Source of the DNA: SFEL01 sp964392455
GTDB taxonomy: Bacteria > Bacillota > Clostridia > Christensenellales > CAG-138
Length of the DNA: 64,000 bases
Direction of reading: 5' to 3'
Assembly (NCBI GenBank): GCA_964392455.1
Contig: CAYMPG010000003.1
Span: forward strand, 40,540 to 104,539
Shown here: piece by piece, positions 42,844-51,661 of the stretch
Layout of the letters: each line of letters starts with the position of its first letter
How positions within the stretch are numbered: position 1 is the stretch's first letter
Notes under the pieces: model-generated
What the model was told of the DNA's origin: nothing
The model's input: the letters and a program-made list of their open reading frames with translations, nothing else
The model's database searches: none
Translations under genes and position numbers: made by a program

Positions 42844-42852
42844 TGGTATAAT
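42844..42852 (+). promoter_or_regulatory. Extended -10 promoter of the ComEC-like gene
   Basis: TGGTATAAT (TG at 42844-42845, TATAAT at 42847-42852) lies about 30 bases before the ATG. No good -35 box is visible, which is usual for extended -10 promoters. Confidence 0.6.
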
Positions 42853-42882
42853 ATGAATGGTGCATATTTTCAGGAGGAACAA

Positions 42883-43971
42883 ATGGCAAAGGTAGCCAGA
42901 TCCGAAAGCAAAAGAAAAAAACAGCGCAGGGCCCGCCTTAGAAAGCTGCTCACGGCGCTCATCATACTGGCATTTATACTCGCAGTAATATTTGCCATGC
43001 AGGGCAGCAATCCCTTTGAGGGGATACATCTGCCCGCCTTTAATTGGGGCGTTTCTTCCACTCCTTCAGCTGCCCAGCCCGCAGCATCTTCCTCTCCCTT
43101 GCCTTCTCCAAGCCAGGCAGAGCCGGTTCTTGACGTATACGTTATAGACGTGGGTCAGGGGGACAGCGCGCTGCTGGTATCCCCCAGCGGAAAGACCATG
43201 CTCATAGATGCAGGCGAAAGCACGGCTATGTATTCCGTGCGCTCGCTCATAAAGAGCCTGGGCATAAAAAAGCTGGATGCCGTAATAGCCACCCATCCCC
43301 ACAGCGACCATATTGGCGGCATGCCCGGCATACTCCGCTCCTTTGAGGTGGATAGCTTCTATATGCCTGAGGTATCCAATCCCTCCTCAGATTACAGCGC
43401 CATGGTATCTGCGCTTAACTCCGCCTCGCTTCAGGTAAATTACCTGTCTGGCCGCACCTCCTCCATAGAGTGGGATGACGAGATAACCATAGACATACTT
43501 TCCCCCTTTGATGACGTGGCCTACCAGAGCATAAATGACTACAGCGTGATAATGCGTGTAACCTACGGCGGCACTTCCATGCTCTTTACAGGAGACGCTG
43601 AGGGAAACGGCGTGTATTCTGCCGAGTACACCGCCCTTGCACGGAATTCTCCCGACAAATTCCGCTGCACAGTGATAAAGGTGCCCCATCACGGCTCCCT
43701 CTCCTCCCTGTCCGATGCATTTCTGGCCGCAGCCGCCCCGGAATATGCAGTAATATCCGTTGGCAACGGCAATGACTACGGCCACCCCCATCAAAGCACC
43801 CTCGATAAGCTGGAAAACAGCGGCATCGAAGTATTTCGCACAGACAAGCTTGGCACCCTCCACATAGCGCTAAATGGCGAAACCGCCTCCATATCCGCGC
43901 TGCAAAAAGCTTCCTCCGGCGGCGTATTTTCAGGCATCGGCCAGAGCATAAAGAGCCTTTTCAAAAAATAG
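42883..43971 (+). CDS. ComEC-like exported metallo-beta-lactamase-fold hydrolase
   Basis: A 362-residue protein. A very basic N-terminus (SESKRKKQRRARLRK) leads into one membrane helix (about 22-38), then a Ser/Pro linker. A metallo-beta-lactamase domain of the ComEC/Rec2 C-terminal type follows: VIDVGQGDSALL, THPHSDHIGG (zinc ligands), FTGDAEG and VPHHGS. It lacks the DNA-channel part of ComEC. Such stand-alone proteins probably act outside the membrane as nucleases or phosphodiesterases; this is inferred from the fold. The ATG at 42883 follows AGGAGGAACAA. A terminator follows. Confidence 0.9.
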   Translation: MAKVARSESKRKKQRRARLRKLLTALIILAFILAVIFAMQGSNPFEGIHLPAFNWGVSSTPSAAQPAASSSPLPSPSQAEPVLDVYVIDVGQGDSALLVSPSGKTMLIDAGESTAMYSVRSLIKSLGIKKLDAVIATHPHSDHIGGMPGILRSFEVDSFYMPEVSNPSSDYSAMVSALNSASLQVNYLSGRTSSIEWDDEITIDILSPFDDVAYQSINDYSVIMRVTYGGTSMLFTGDAEGNGVYSAEYTALARNSPDKFRCTVIKVPHHGSLSSLSDAFLAAAAPEYAVISVGNGNDYGHPHQSTLDKLENSGIEVFRTDKLGTLHIALNGETASISALQKASSGGVFSGIGQSIKSLFKK

Positions 43972-44002
43972 CGTTCCCATCGCACAATATACGAGAGCCA
44001 TA

Positions 44003-44030
44003 CAAAAAGCGCCCCAAAGGGCGCTTTTTG
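44003..44030. terminator. Bidirectional terminator
   Basis: CAAAAAGCGCCC and GGGCGCTTTTTG form a perfect 12-pair stem with a 4-base loop between two convergent genes. Confidence 0.9.
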
Positions 44031-44059
44031 TGATTGTTATGTTTTATTTATGGCAGTTA

Positions 44060-44911
44060 TTATTCGACTACTTCCAGGTCTTCATCAAGCTCCTCTGCCA
44101 CGTCCTCGACTATATCCTTTACGGTATCGTCTTCCAGGGCAGCAGCCTTGATGGCGGCGCCATCAGCGCAGTAGTCGCAGGGGTCATTGCGCTTTGCCTC
44201 AAAGGCCTCATCCATGCTGCCTTCATACAGCACCTTGGAGCGGCTGAGGGTATGGCAATCCTGATCCAGATGATAGCTGCGGCCGTACTGGGTCCAGTAC
44301 ACTTCCTCGCCATAGCCGAGCTCGGTGGCCTCTGCCTTTGCTGCGGCAAGGTCCTCTGCGGAAGCGGGATTGTAATCTATGGATGCAGCGCCGGCAATTA
44401 CCAGAGCAATGGCTGCTACTACGGACACAATGCGCTTTGTCTTCTTATCCAGGCTCTTGTCCTTTATAAGAACAACGATAAGGGGCGCAAAGGCTATGAT
44501 AGCGGCGATAAGGCCCATCTGGCTGCACAGGAAGAACCATACCTTGTTCTTCTCGGAAGGAGGATTGATACGGTTGGCCTTTTTCCAGAACAGGGAGCCT
44601 ATGATTACCAGCACAAGGTCTATGCCGAGGCCGATAAGGATAAAGGTCCTGATGTCAAGCTGGGGCAGGCAGTACAGATATCCATTAAGGCGCAGTATAA
44701 CTACTACCTCGGCAGCAAATGCCAGCAGCCAGAACAGTATGGCAAGCAGCCTTCTGCCGGTAGCTCTCTTTTTGCGCTCCTTCTTGGTGCCGCCATCCTT
44801 TACTTCTACTACTTCCCTCTCTTCAGTCTTCTTTTCGGCAGCCTTTTCCTTCTTTGCTGCCTTCTCGCCGGAGGAAGCCTTTACGATTTCCCGCTCAATC
44901 TTTTTTGCCAT
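44060..44911 (-). CDS. Membrane protein with C-terminal Cys/His metal-binding-like motif
   Basis: A 283-residue protein. The N-terminal 50 residues are a highly charged Lys/Glu segment. Four hydrophobic helices follow (about 53-72, 87-107, 124-146, 160-178), then a soluble domain. The domain contains YHLDQDCHTLSRS, an EAFEAKRNDP linker and CDYC. This recalls the YHxxxCxxL...CxxC motif often found fused to ComEC-like hydrolases and in some surface proteins. An acidic tail ends the protein. It is convergent with the ComEC-like gene, whose protein lacks this motif. A metal-binding or sensing role is inferred. Confidence 0.7.
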   Translation of the reverse strand: MAKKIEREIVKASSGEKAAKKEKAAEKKTEEREVVEVKDGGTKKERKKRATGRRLLAILFWLLAFAAEVVVILRLNGYLYCLPQLDIRTFILIGLGIDLVLVIIGSLFWKKANRINPPSEKNKVWFFLCSQMGLIAAIIAFAPLIVVLIKDKSLDKKTKRIVSVVAAIALVIAGAASIDYNPASAEDLAAAKAEATELGYGEEVYWTQYGRSYHLDQDCHTLSRSKVLYEGSMDEAFEAKRNDPCDYCADGAAIKAAALEDDTVKDIVEDVAEELDEDLEVVE

Positions 44912-45022
44912 GATATGATTTCTCCCTTCTAGATAAACTATAACTCCACGTCAAATCAACTCAAATGACAAGTTATTATATCATCATTTGACATTTATTT
45001 CAATGAAGGTATGCCCGTGCCG

Positions 45023-46309
45023 CTACTTGAGCAGATTCTCCAGCACTGCGCCCAGTATTTCCTCGCCTGCATCCTTTTTCTTTGCGGATGTCTTTTTTGC
45101 AGCAGGCTTCTTTGCGGTGGTCTTTTTGGCTGCGGTGCTGCCGGAGGAAGACTTCTTTGCGGCAGGCTTCTTTGCTGCGGTCTTGCCGGATGTTGCCTTC
45201 TTTGCTGTGGTTTTCTTTGCGCCGGAAGACCTATCGCTGCCGCTCATGTCATCCACCAGCAGGGAGGTGAGCAGGCTGCCGCCACCGCCGCCCAGCAAAG
45301 AGCCAATGAGGCCGCCGCCATTGTCGCTGCTGCTGTTGCTATTGCTGCTGCCGCCAAGGAGAGCGCCCAGCAGGTCGCCGCCGTTATTGCTGCTATTGTT
45401 ATTGTTGTTGCTGCCGCCAAGGAGGGCGCCCAGCAAATCGCCGCTGTTATTGCTGTTATTATTGCTGCCACCGCCAAGGAGGGCGCCAAGCAGGTCACTG
45501 CCGTTGCTGCTGTTATTATTGCTGCTGCCATTCAGCAGCGCACCGTCAAGGCCGCTGTTGCTGCCGGAGCTTATGGTGCTGCCGCCGCCAAGAAGCGAGC
45601 CAAGGAGGCCTGCTCCGCTGTTATTGCTGCTGGTATTGCTGTTGGCTGAGCCGCCCAGCATTGAGGATATCAGCGCCCCGCCAAGGCCGGAGCCAGAGGA
45701 TGAGCCACCGAGCAGGGAGGTAAGCAGGCTGCCTGAATTACCGGAGCTGCCGGAATTGCCCAGGCCGCCCATCAATGCGCTCATAAGGAGGGCAGTACCT
45801 ATATTGCCTGCGGCTGAGCTGGAATTATTGTTTGCCTGGCCCACATCGTCATCTGTGAACAGAGACAGCAGTGAGGACAGGCCGCCGGATGAGGTATTGT
45901 TATTGCTGGTCTGATTGCCTATAAGGGAGAGCAGCACAGGTGCCAGCAGTGAAAGTATGGAGGCTGCATTGCCCCTGGTGATGCCGGCCTGCTTTGCCAG
46001 GGCATCCGTAACGCCCTGCTTGTTGTTTCCAAGTATTTTGCCTATAATCTTATCGCCATCGACGGTATCCGCATTTTTAAGCTGGGTTGCTGCGGATTCT
46101 GCGCTTGCATGCTGGCCCAGAGCCCCATACAGGGATTCCGCGCCCTCGCTGGTGCCCGCATTGTCAGACATGGCCTGCACCAATAGCGGTATGGCGTTGC
46201 CGATCACGTTTTCAGCCTCAACGGCCTTAACGCCTGACGCCTTTGCTATCTGCTTTACAGCGCTGTCGCTCATAAGCTCATTGGCAAGTACATTAATCAT
46301 GCTGCTCAT
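45023..46309 (-). CDS. DUF937-domain protein with Gly/Ser/Asn repeats and histone-H1-like tail
   Basis: A 428-residue, three-part protein. Residues 1-130 resemble DUF937 (helical, hydrophobic, with LLAPVLLSLIG at its end). Residues 131-360 are low-complexity: short hydrophobic boxes LLGALLGG or LLGSLLGG at about 236, 273, 292, 313 and 334 are separated by Ser/Asn/Gly stretches. Residues 361-412 are rich in Lys and Ala (AKKTTAKK, AKKPAAKK), like histone H1 or bacterial DNA-binding tails. The end is a short helix. There is no signal peptide. Nucleoid binding or assembly formation is a guess from composition. The repeats spread over 19-21 residue steps and may vary between strains. Confidence 0.8.
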   Translation of the reverse strand: MSSMINVLANELMSDSAVKQIAKASGVKAVEAENVIGNAIPLLVQAMSDNAGTSEGAESLYGALGQHASAESAATQLKNADTVDGDKIIGKILGNNKQGVTDALAKQAGITRGNAASILSLLAPVLLSLIGNQTSNNNTSSGGLSSLLSLFTDDDVGQANNNSSSAAGNIGTALLMSALMGGLGNSGSSGNSGSLLTSLLGGSSSGSGLGGALISSMLGGSANSNTSSNNSGAGLLGSLLGGGSTISSGSNSGLDGALLNGSSNNNSSNGSDLLGALLGGGSNNNSNNSGDLLGALLGGSNNNNNSSNNGGDLLGALLGGSSNSNSSSDNGGGLIGSLLGGGGGSLLTSLLVDDMSGSDRSSGAKKTTAKKATSGKTAAKKPAAKKSSSGSTAAKKTTAKKPAAKKTSAKKKDAGEEILGAVLENLLK

Positions 46310-46383
46310 GTTAAATGTTTCCTTTCAGTTTTGGTACTTATTATTATATATTACCCATCCGTTATTTTAAAGCAGTATTCGAC

Positions 46384-46409
46384 AAAAAAGGGCCTCACGG
46401 CCCTTTTTT
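46384..46409 (-). terminator. Terminator of the glycogen phosphorylase gene
   Basis: AAAAAAGGGCC and GGCCCTTTTTT with a 4-base loop, 19 bases past the glgP stop. It is symmetrical and could work both ways. Confidence 0.9.
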
Positions 46410-46427
46410 AGCGATAAAATCAGCAAA

Positions 46428-48788
46428 TTATTTTATTGGCTGTATGTGCCAGAGCTCCCTTGCATACTCCTCGATGGTGCGGTCGCTTGAGAATTTGCCT
46501 GCGCTTGCAGTATTCATAAGGCACTTGCGTCCGAAGGCGATGCGGTCTCTGTATTCCCGGTTTGCCCTGAGCTTTGCTTCCATATAGGGCAGGAAATCCA
46601 GCAGCAGATAGTAATGGTCTGCCTTGTGCCAGTCCGTACCATCCAGCAGCGCATTGTAAAGCTCACGGAACCTGCCGGTACCGCCATCGCTTACGGTGCC
46701 ATTCACAAGGGTATCCAGCGCCCGCCTTACCCGGTATTCACGCTCGTAAATATCCCTGGGCCTGTAGCTGTCCTTAATACGCTGAATGTCCTCCACCCGT
46801 GCGCCGAAGATATAGTTATTCTCAGCACCGGCCTCCTGGGCTATCTCGATATTTGCGCCGTCATAGGTGCCTAAGGTCACAGTGCCATTGAGCATGAATT
46901 TCATGTTGCCTGTGCCGCTTGCCTCAGTACCTGCGGGGGATATCTGCTCGGATATATCCGCTGCGGGTATTATATGCTCCGCATAGGAGCAATTATAATT
47001 CTGCACAAATACTACCCTGAGCTTATCCTGCATATCAGGATCCGAATTTACCAGCTTTGCCACCTCGTTGATATACTTTATAACGCTCTTGGCACGCATA
47101 TAGCCAGGGGCTGCCTTTGCGCCGAATATGAAGGCGGTGGGAGTAAAGTCCGTAAGGCTGCCATCCTTGAGGGAATAGTATATATCCATTATGGACAGGG
47201 CATTGAGCAGCTGCCTTTTATACTCATGCAGGCGCTTTACCTGTATATCGAATATAAAGGAGGAGGGTATGCTGACCCCTTCCTTTTCCCGGATAATGGC
47301 AGCAAGCTGCGCCTTCTTGGTCTGCTTGATGGCATTGAAGGCTGCCACGCTGTCATCATCAAGATGCTCCTTTAATGCGGATATGCGGCTCAGTTCCTTA
47401 AGGAAGCCATCGCCTATACGCTCTGTGATAAAGGAGGTAAGCTCGCTGTTGCAAAGGCCCAGCCAGCGGCGCTGAGTGATGCCATTGGTCTTGTTCTGGA
47501 ATTTTTCCGGAGATACCGCATACCAGTCCTTAAAAAGATCGCTCTTGAGAATGCCGGAGTGTATCTCTGCAACGCCGTTTACATAGGTGCCCGCAAATAC
47601 TGCAAGGCGTGCCATATGTATCTGGCCGCCGGTGGCTATCTGCATGCGGTCTATCTGCTCCTGGCTCACGCCCTTTTCCCTTAGCTCCGCATTCTGTACC
47701 TCATTTATGCGGCTGATTATGCTGGTTATCTCAGGCACAACGCTTGCCACCAGGTCATAATTCCACTTTTCCAGTGCCTCGCTCATGATGGTATGATTGG
47801 TGTAGCTGAAGGTATCCCTGGCTATCCTGAAGGCGGCGTCAAAATCCATGCCCTCCTTCATCAGCAGCCTGACCAGCTCAGGTATGGATACTGTGGGGTG
47901 GGTATCATTAAGCTGTATGGAGCAATGTGCAGCAAAGCCGGAAAAGTCATTGCCACGCACCCTCTTGTAGCGGCGGATTATATCCTGCATGGAGGCGCTG
48001 GAGAGGAAATACTGCTGCTTGAAGCGCAGACGCTTGCCCTCATAGGTGCTGTCATTGGGATAGAGCACACGAGTAATATCCTCTACCTTGTTTTTCTCCC
48101 TTACGGCAAGGTCGTATTCCTGCTCATTAAACAGGTTAAAGTCAAATTCCTCCACAGGCTCGCTCTGCCACAGGCGCAGCGTACCGATATTATCCGTACC
48201 ATAGCCGATTATGGGCATATCGTAGGGCACAGCCAGCACCTTTTCATCGGCAAAGGTTATCTCCACCGTCTTATCGTCACGGCGGCGGCTCCAGGGATCG
48301 CCATAGCGCTGCCAGTCATCGGCCTTCTCCACCTGGTAGCCATCCTTAAAGCTCTGCTTGAACAGGCCAAACTTATACCTGAGGCCATAGCCCTCCAGAG
48401 GTATATCATGGGTGGCTGCGCTGTCAAGGAAGCATGCGGCAAGCCGGCCAAGGCCGCCATTGCCAAGGGCAGCATCCTCAATATCCTCAAGCACATTTAT
48501 ATCCGAGCCACGGGCCCTCAGCAGCTCACGCACCTGATCTAATAGGCCAAGGCAGTAAAGGTTATTGAATACCATGCGCCCCATAAGGTATTCTGCGGAA
48601 AGGTAATATGCGCGGCGCACATGCTCATGATTGCGCCTTGCCCTGCGCCAGTTATCGGATATGGCGTACATTACAGCATTGGACAGGGCCTTATGAAGCT
48701 GATAGGTATTGGCCTCTGCAATATCTATCTGATAATCGCCCCTGAGTTCTTCCTCCATGCGGCGGATTATCATGCTGGGTTCCATCAT
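46428..48788 (-). CDS. glgP: Glycogen/starch phosphorylase
   Basis: A 786-residue GT35 enzyme releasing glucose 1-phosphate from alpha-1,4-glucans. The N-terminus AYYLSAEYLMGR and LGNGGLGRLAACFLDS are family hallmarks. DTHPTVSIPELVRLLM and the pyridoxal-phosphate lysine in TEASGTGNMKFMLNG follow. It stands alone, with no glg genes around, so it serves storage glucan or maltodextrin breakdown. The start is ATG at about 48786-48788; a second ATG follows directly. The length is full. Confidence 0.96.
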   Translation of the reverse strand: MMEPSMIIRRMEEELRGDYQIDIAEANTYQLHKALSNAVMYAISDNWRRARRNHEHVRRAYYLSAEYLMGRMVFNNLYCLGLLDQVRELLRARGSDINVLEDIEDAALGNGGLGRLAACFLDSAATHDIPLEGYGLRYKFGLFKQSFKDGYQVEKADDWQRYGDPWSRRRDDKTVEITFADEKVLAVPYDMPIIGYGTDNIGTLRLWQSEPVEEFDFNLFNEQEYDLAVREKNKVEDITRVLYPNDSTYEGKRLRFKQQYFLSSASMQDIIRRYKRVRGNDFSGFAAHCSIQLNDTHPTVSIPELVRLLMKEGMDFDAAFRIARDTFSYTNHTIMSEALEKWNYDLVASVVPEITSIISRINEVQNAELREKGVSQEQIDRMQIATGGQIHMARLAVFAGTYVNGVAEIHSGILKSDLFKDWYAVSPEKFQNKTNGITQRRWLGLCNSELTSFITERIGDGFLKELSRISALKEHLDDDSVAAFNAIKQTKKAQLAAIIREKEGVSIPSSFIFDIQVKRLHEYKRQLLNALSIMDIYYSLKDGSLTDFTPTAFIFGAKAAPGYMRAKSVIKYINEVAKLVNSDPDMQDKLRVVFVQNYNCSYAEHIIPAADISEQISPAGTEASGTGNMKFMLNGTVTLGTYDGANIEIAQEAGAENNYIFGARVEDIQRIKDSYRPRDIYEREYRVRRALDTLVNGTVSDGGTGRFRELYNALLDGTDWHKADHYYLLLDFLPYMEAKLRANREYRDRIAFGRKCLMNTASAGKFSSDRTIEEYARELWHIQPIK

Positions 48789-48982
48789 AACAGTATTTCT
48801 CCAAATAAAAAATATTTATCAGGCGAAAATGCAACAACACATTTTCTCCCATGATATCAAACATCTTAGCATTTTATCACACTTCCCCTCCTTTGAGAAC
48901 ACCAAATCATCTGTTTTTTGTGCATTTATTTTCCTGCCCAGGATAGAGCCAGGATAAAATTCCTGTGGGACAGCTTAAAATG

Positions 48983-49011
48983 TTGACATACGATTTTAAT
49001 AATACTATCAT
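48983..49011 (+). promoter_or_regulatory. Promoter of the marR gene
   Basis: TTGACA (48983-48988), 17 bases, TATCAT (49006-49011), about 35 bases upstream of the ATG. MarR proteins often bind over their own promoter, but no clear palindrome was found here. Confidence 0.8.
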
Positions 49012-49046
49012 TTATACTAAGAATCCGCTTATGAAAGGGCGTCAGC

Positions 49047-49508
49047 ATGGAAACCGTTACCCGTGAAAAGCTCACCAGGGATTTTGGCAACGCCTTTTTA
49101 TCCCTCCAGCATACAAGCACCCTGTGCATGCAGCTGCTGCTCAGCAAATACAACCTTTATCCCGGCCAGCCCCAGGTGCTCTTTGCCCTGAAGGAGCTGG
49201 GCGCCCCCACCCAAAACGAGCTGGCGGCGTACCTTGGGGTGGGCAAGGCCTCTGCCGGGGTATCCATACGGAGGCTGGAAAACGGCGGCTTTATAAAGCG
49301 CACCAGAGATAAGCGGGATACCCGCTGCATACGCATTTCCCTCTCTCAAAAGGGAGAAGAATTTGCCCGCTGGTGCAGCATTGATTACGAAATGTTTTTC
49401 ACCACGATGCTGGAAAGCCTTTCTCAGGATGAAAGGGCCAGTGCATATTCCTTTATCCAAGCCATGGAAAAAAGCCTTTCCGGCCTGAAAGAGCGGCTGG
49501 AAAGCTGA
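49047..49508 (+). CDS. MarR-family transcriptional regulator
   Basis: A 153-residue winged-helix protein. The DNA-binding part is TQNELAAYLGVGKASAGVSIRRLENGGFIKRTRDKRDTRCIRI, with the wing DKRDTR typical of MarR. N- and C-terminal helices provide the dimer. It lies 29 bases before a C_GCAxxG_C_C-family gene and is probably co-transcribed with it, so it may regulate it and itself. The signal could be a phenolic or an oxidant. Confidence 0.92.
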   Translation: METVTREKLTRDFGNAFLSLQHTSTLCMQLLLSKYNLYPGQPQVLFALKELGAPTQNELAAYLGVGKASAGVSIRRLENGGFIKRTRDKRDTRCIRISLSQKGEEFARWCSIDYEMFFTTMLESLSQDERASAYSFIQAMEKSLSGLKERLES

Positions 49509-49537
49509 AATATCACACTCAGGAGGATATACAAAAA

Positions 49538-49999
49538 ATGGTACAATCCATCAGCCTTACCAAGCTCCGTGAGGATGCGGACTACATTTTCCACAATGGC
49601 TTTGCCTGCTCAGAATCCGTCATATATGCCATACGCAAAAACTTTGAGCTGGACATGTCTGACGATGCCTTCGCCATGAGCACCGGCTTCCCCTGGGGCC
49701 TCGGCGGCGTGGGCTGCATCTGCGGCGCTGTAGCTGGCGGCGCAATGTGCCTTGGCTTTGTATTTGGCCGCCGCACTCCCGGCGATCCCTGTGCAGCAAA
49801 GTGCCATAAGCTCACCAAGGAATTCGGCCAGGCCATACAGGATAAGTTCAGCGCCACCTGCTGCGGCAAGCTCATATCCAACTATGGCGATATAAATGCC
49901 CCCGCACGCAAGGCCCACTGTGCGGATATAGTGGCCTTTGCCACCACCACCGTAGCCCACATCATCTGCCGTGAGCTGAATATCACTGAAGAAGAATAA
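49538..49999 (+). CDS. C_GCAxxG_C_C-family (probable redox) protein
   Basis: A 153-residue protein with the family cysteine pattern: C24, then GCICGAVAGG with C60 and C62, a Cys-rich stretch CAAKCHK (85-91), and CC at 108-109. These are small cytoplasmic proteins of unknown function, often near redox or metal genes; the cysteines suggest a metal or cluster site. It follows the MarR gene and precedes a strong terminator. Ribosome site AGGAGG is present. Confidence 0.85.
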   Translation: MVQSISLTKLREDADYIFHNGFACSESVIYAIRKNFELDMSDDAFAMSTGFPWGLGGVGCICGAVAGGAMCLGFVFGRRTPGDPCAAKCHKLTKEFGQAIQDKFSATCCGKLISNYGDINAPARKAHCADIVAFATTTVAHIICRELNITEEE

Positions 50000-50022
50000 A
50001 ACCCATTGCAATATGACAATAC

Positions 50023-50059
50023 AAAGCAGCAGGATACGCCTGTATCCTGCTGCTTTTAT
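50023..50059. terminator. Bidirectional terminator
   Basis: A perfect 15-pair stem (AAAGCAGCAGGATAC and complement) with a 4-base loop, flanked by A/T runs, between convergent genes. Confidence 0.9.
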
Positions 50060-50069
50060 TTATTCCTGT

Positions 50070-50285
50070 CTATTTTTCCTGATATGCTTCCCTGCCGCGG
50101 AGGTATCTTTTGTAGTTCACCGCTGCCGCTGCAAGGGATGACAGTATCACCAGCACATCCAGCAGGTTGGTTCCTGCATTATAGTGTACCTTAAGGCACA
50201 GCCTTACTATCCAGACGGCCGTGGTTATCGCCCACAGCACCGGCACTATCAGTGGTATTCTTTTGCTGCTGCCGCCTTTATCCAT
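50070..50285 (-). CDS. Small membrane protein, unknown
   Basis: A 71-residue protein with two hydrophobic helices (about 11-31 and 41-57) and basic ends. It follows the broken MFS transporter gene by 7 bases and probably shares its transcript. No family is recognised. It could be an accessory of the transporter, but this is only position. Confidence 0.6.
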   Translation of the reverse strand: MDKGGSSKRIPLIVPVLWAITTAVWIVRLCLKVHYNAGTNLLDVLVILSSLAAAAVNYKRYLRGREAYQEK

Positions 50286-50292
50286 ATGGGCA

Positions 50293-51526
50293 TTATATTT
50301 TCTTTTTCCGGCTGATGCAAATTACCAGCACTGCACTGGATATTATGGCCACTGTAACATATGCGATAAATGCGGGGATATAGCTTCCCTCAGCATCATA
50401 CACGAAGCCGCTGAAGGCCGGGCCTGCCGCCGACAGTACGCCGGAGAGGGCATTTATTGCCCCGTTATATTTATCAAAGTCCCTGAGGCCAAAGGCTTCC
50501 CTGGCAACTATGGGTATACCCACCGAGCCAAAGGCCATGCCAAGGGAAAAGCACAGCACTATGCATATCACCGGCCCATTGCCCGGAAGCAGCATACCTG
50601 CCAGCGGGCAGGCAGCCAGCATGGCACCCGAAAGGGCCGTAGCAAGCCTGCTGCCAAATTTATCGTATATCCAGCCCAGGGATATTTTTCCCAGGGCAAG
50701 CGAGGCCATTGTGGCAGACATTATTCTGGAGGCAGTTTCTATAGAGTAGCCCCTGTCTGCCATATGGGAGGGCAGATTGCTGCTGAAGCCCACATTCACA
50801 AAGCCCAGCAGGGCTATGGCCGCCGCCATCAGTATGAATTTTGCGCTGTGGCGGCCTGTTTCAAAGGGTATTCCAGGAAGCGTATCCCGGTGCTGCACGG
50901 CCTCCTTCTTTTCCTCCCAGCCATATGGCCTCAAGCCCATATCCTCCGGCCTGTCTCTAAGGAAAAACGTGCAGGGAATATGCACTGCTCCCATTACTAT
51001 GGCCATGGTCAACATGGCCTGCCGCCAGCCTGCATTTGCTATGATGGAGCCTATTATGGGGCTGAATATCATGCCGCCCAGCCCTGTGCCCATGTAGGTA
51101 AGGCCAATTACAAAGCCTGTGCGCTTATGAAACCAGTTGCTCAATATCACCGCAAAGGGGATATACGCCAGCAGCCACAGGGCGCAGGCCACCCCCGATG
51201 CACGCAGCGTAAAACTGCCACAGCTCCCTTGCACGGGACAGAAGAAAGTATCCCACGCTTATCACCAGGGCTGCAACCTGCATGGTGCGCCTTACGGGAA
51301 AACGATGATACAGCTCTGCGGATACTGCGGATACCAGCATGCTGCCCCCGGATATGATGGTACTGAGCAGGGATACCGCCTTTCGTGAATAGCCCATCTC
51401 CTCGCATATCGGTACCACATAAAGGGACATACAGTTATTTACTATGCCTACCGATGCGGCCATTATCAATATACCAAGACTTACTATCACCCAGCCGTAA
51501 TACGGTTTTTTGATGCTTTGCCCCAT
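50293..51526 (-). pseudogene. MFS transporter with a frameshift
   Basis: The N-terminal part (51526 down to about 51190) encodes MGQSIKKPYYGW and four to five helices. The rest of a twelve-helix MFS permease is in another frame, from about 51215 down to 50293. The change lies in a run of five C at 51192-51196. Removing one base joins the frames as FYAACIGVACALWLLAYIP, a normal MFS helix. The family resembles oxalate/formate or monocarboxylate MFS carriers. The ATG at 51524-51526 has AGAGGAAAAAC upstream. Either the gene is dead, the base is a sequence error, or expression is switched by slippage. A small membrane protein gene follows. Confidence 0.85.
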
Positions 51527-51661
51527 GTTTTTCCTCTTTTCGCAAAAAATATCATTTATGCTGTAATATAATCCCCTGATGCGCCTACGGCAGCCTTTGC
51601 CATTATCCTGCTGTGATGATATAATGTAATAAAACATACATCCATCAGGGAGGATAGCCCC

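Noticed and set aside
45300..45650. CRISPR-like repeats inside the DUF937 gene
   Set aside because: The repeats are in phase with codons and encode Leu/Gly boxes; spacers are low-complexity coding sequence.
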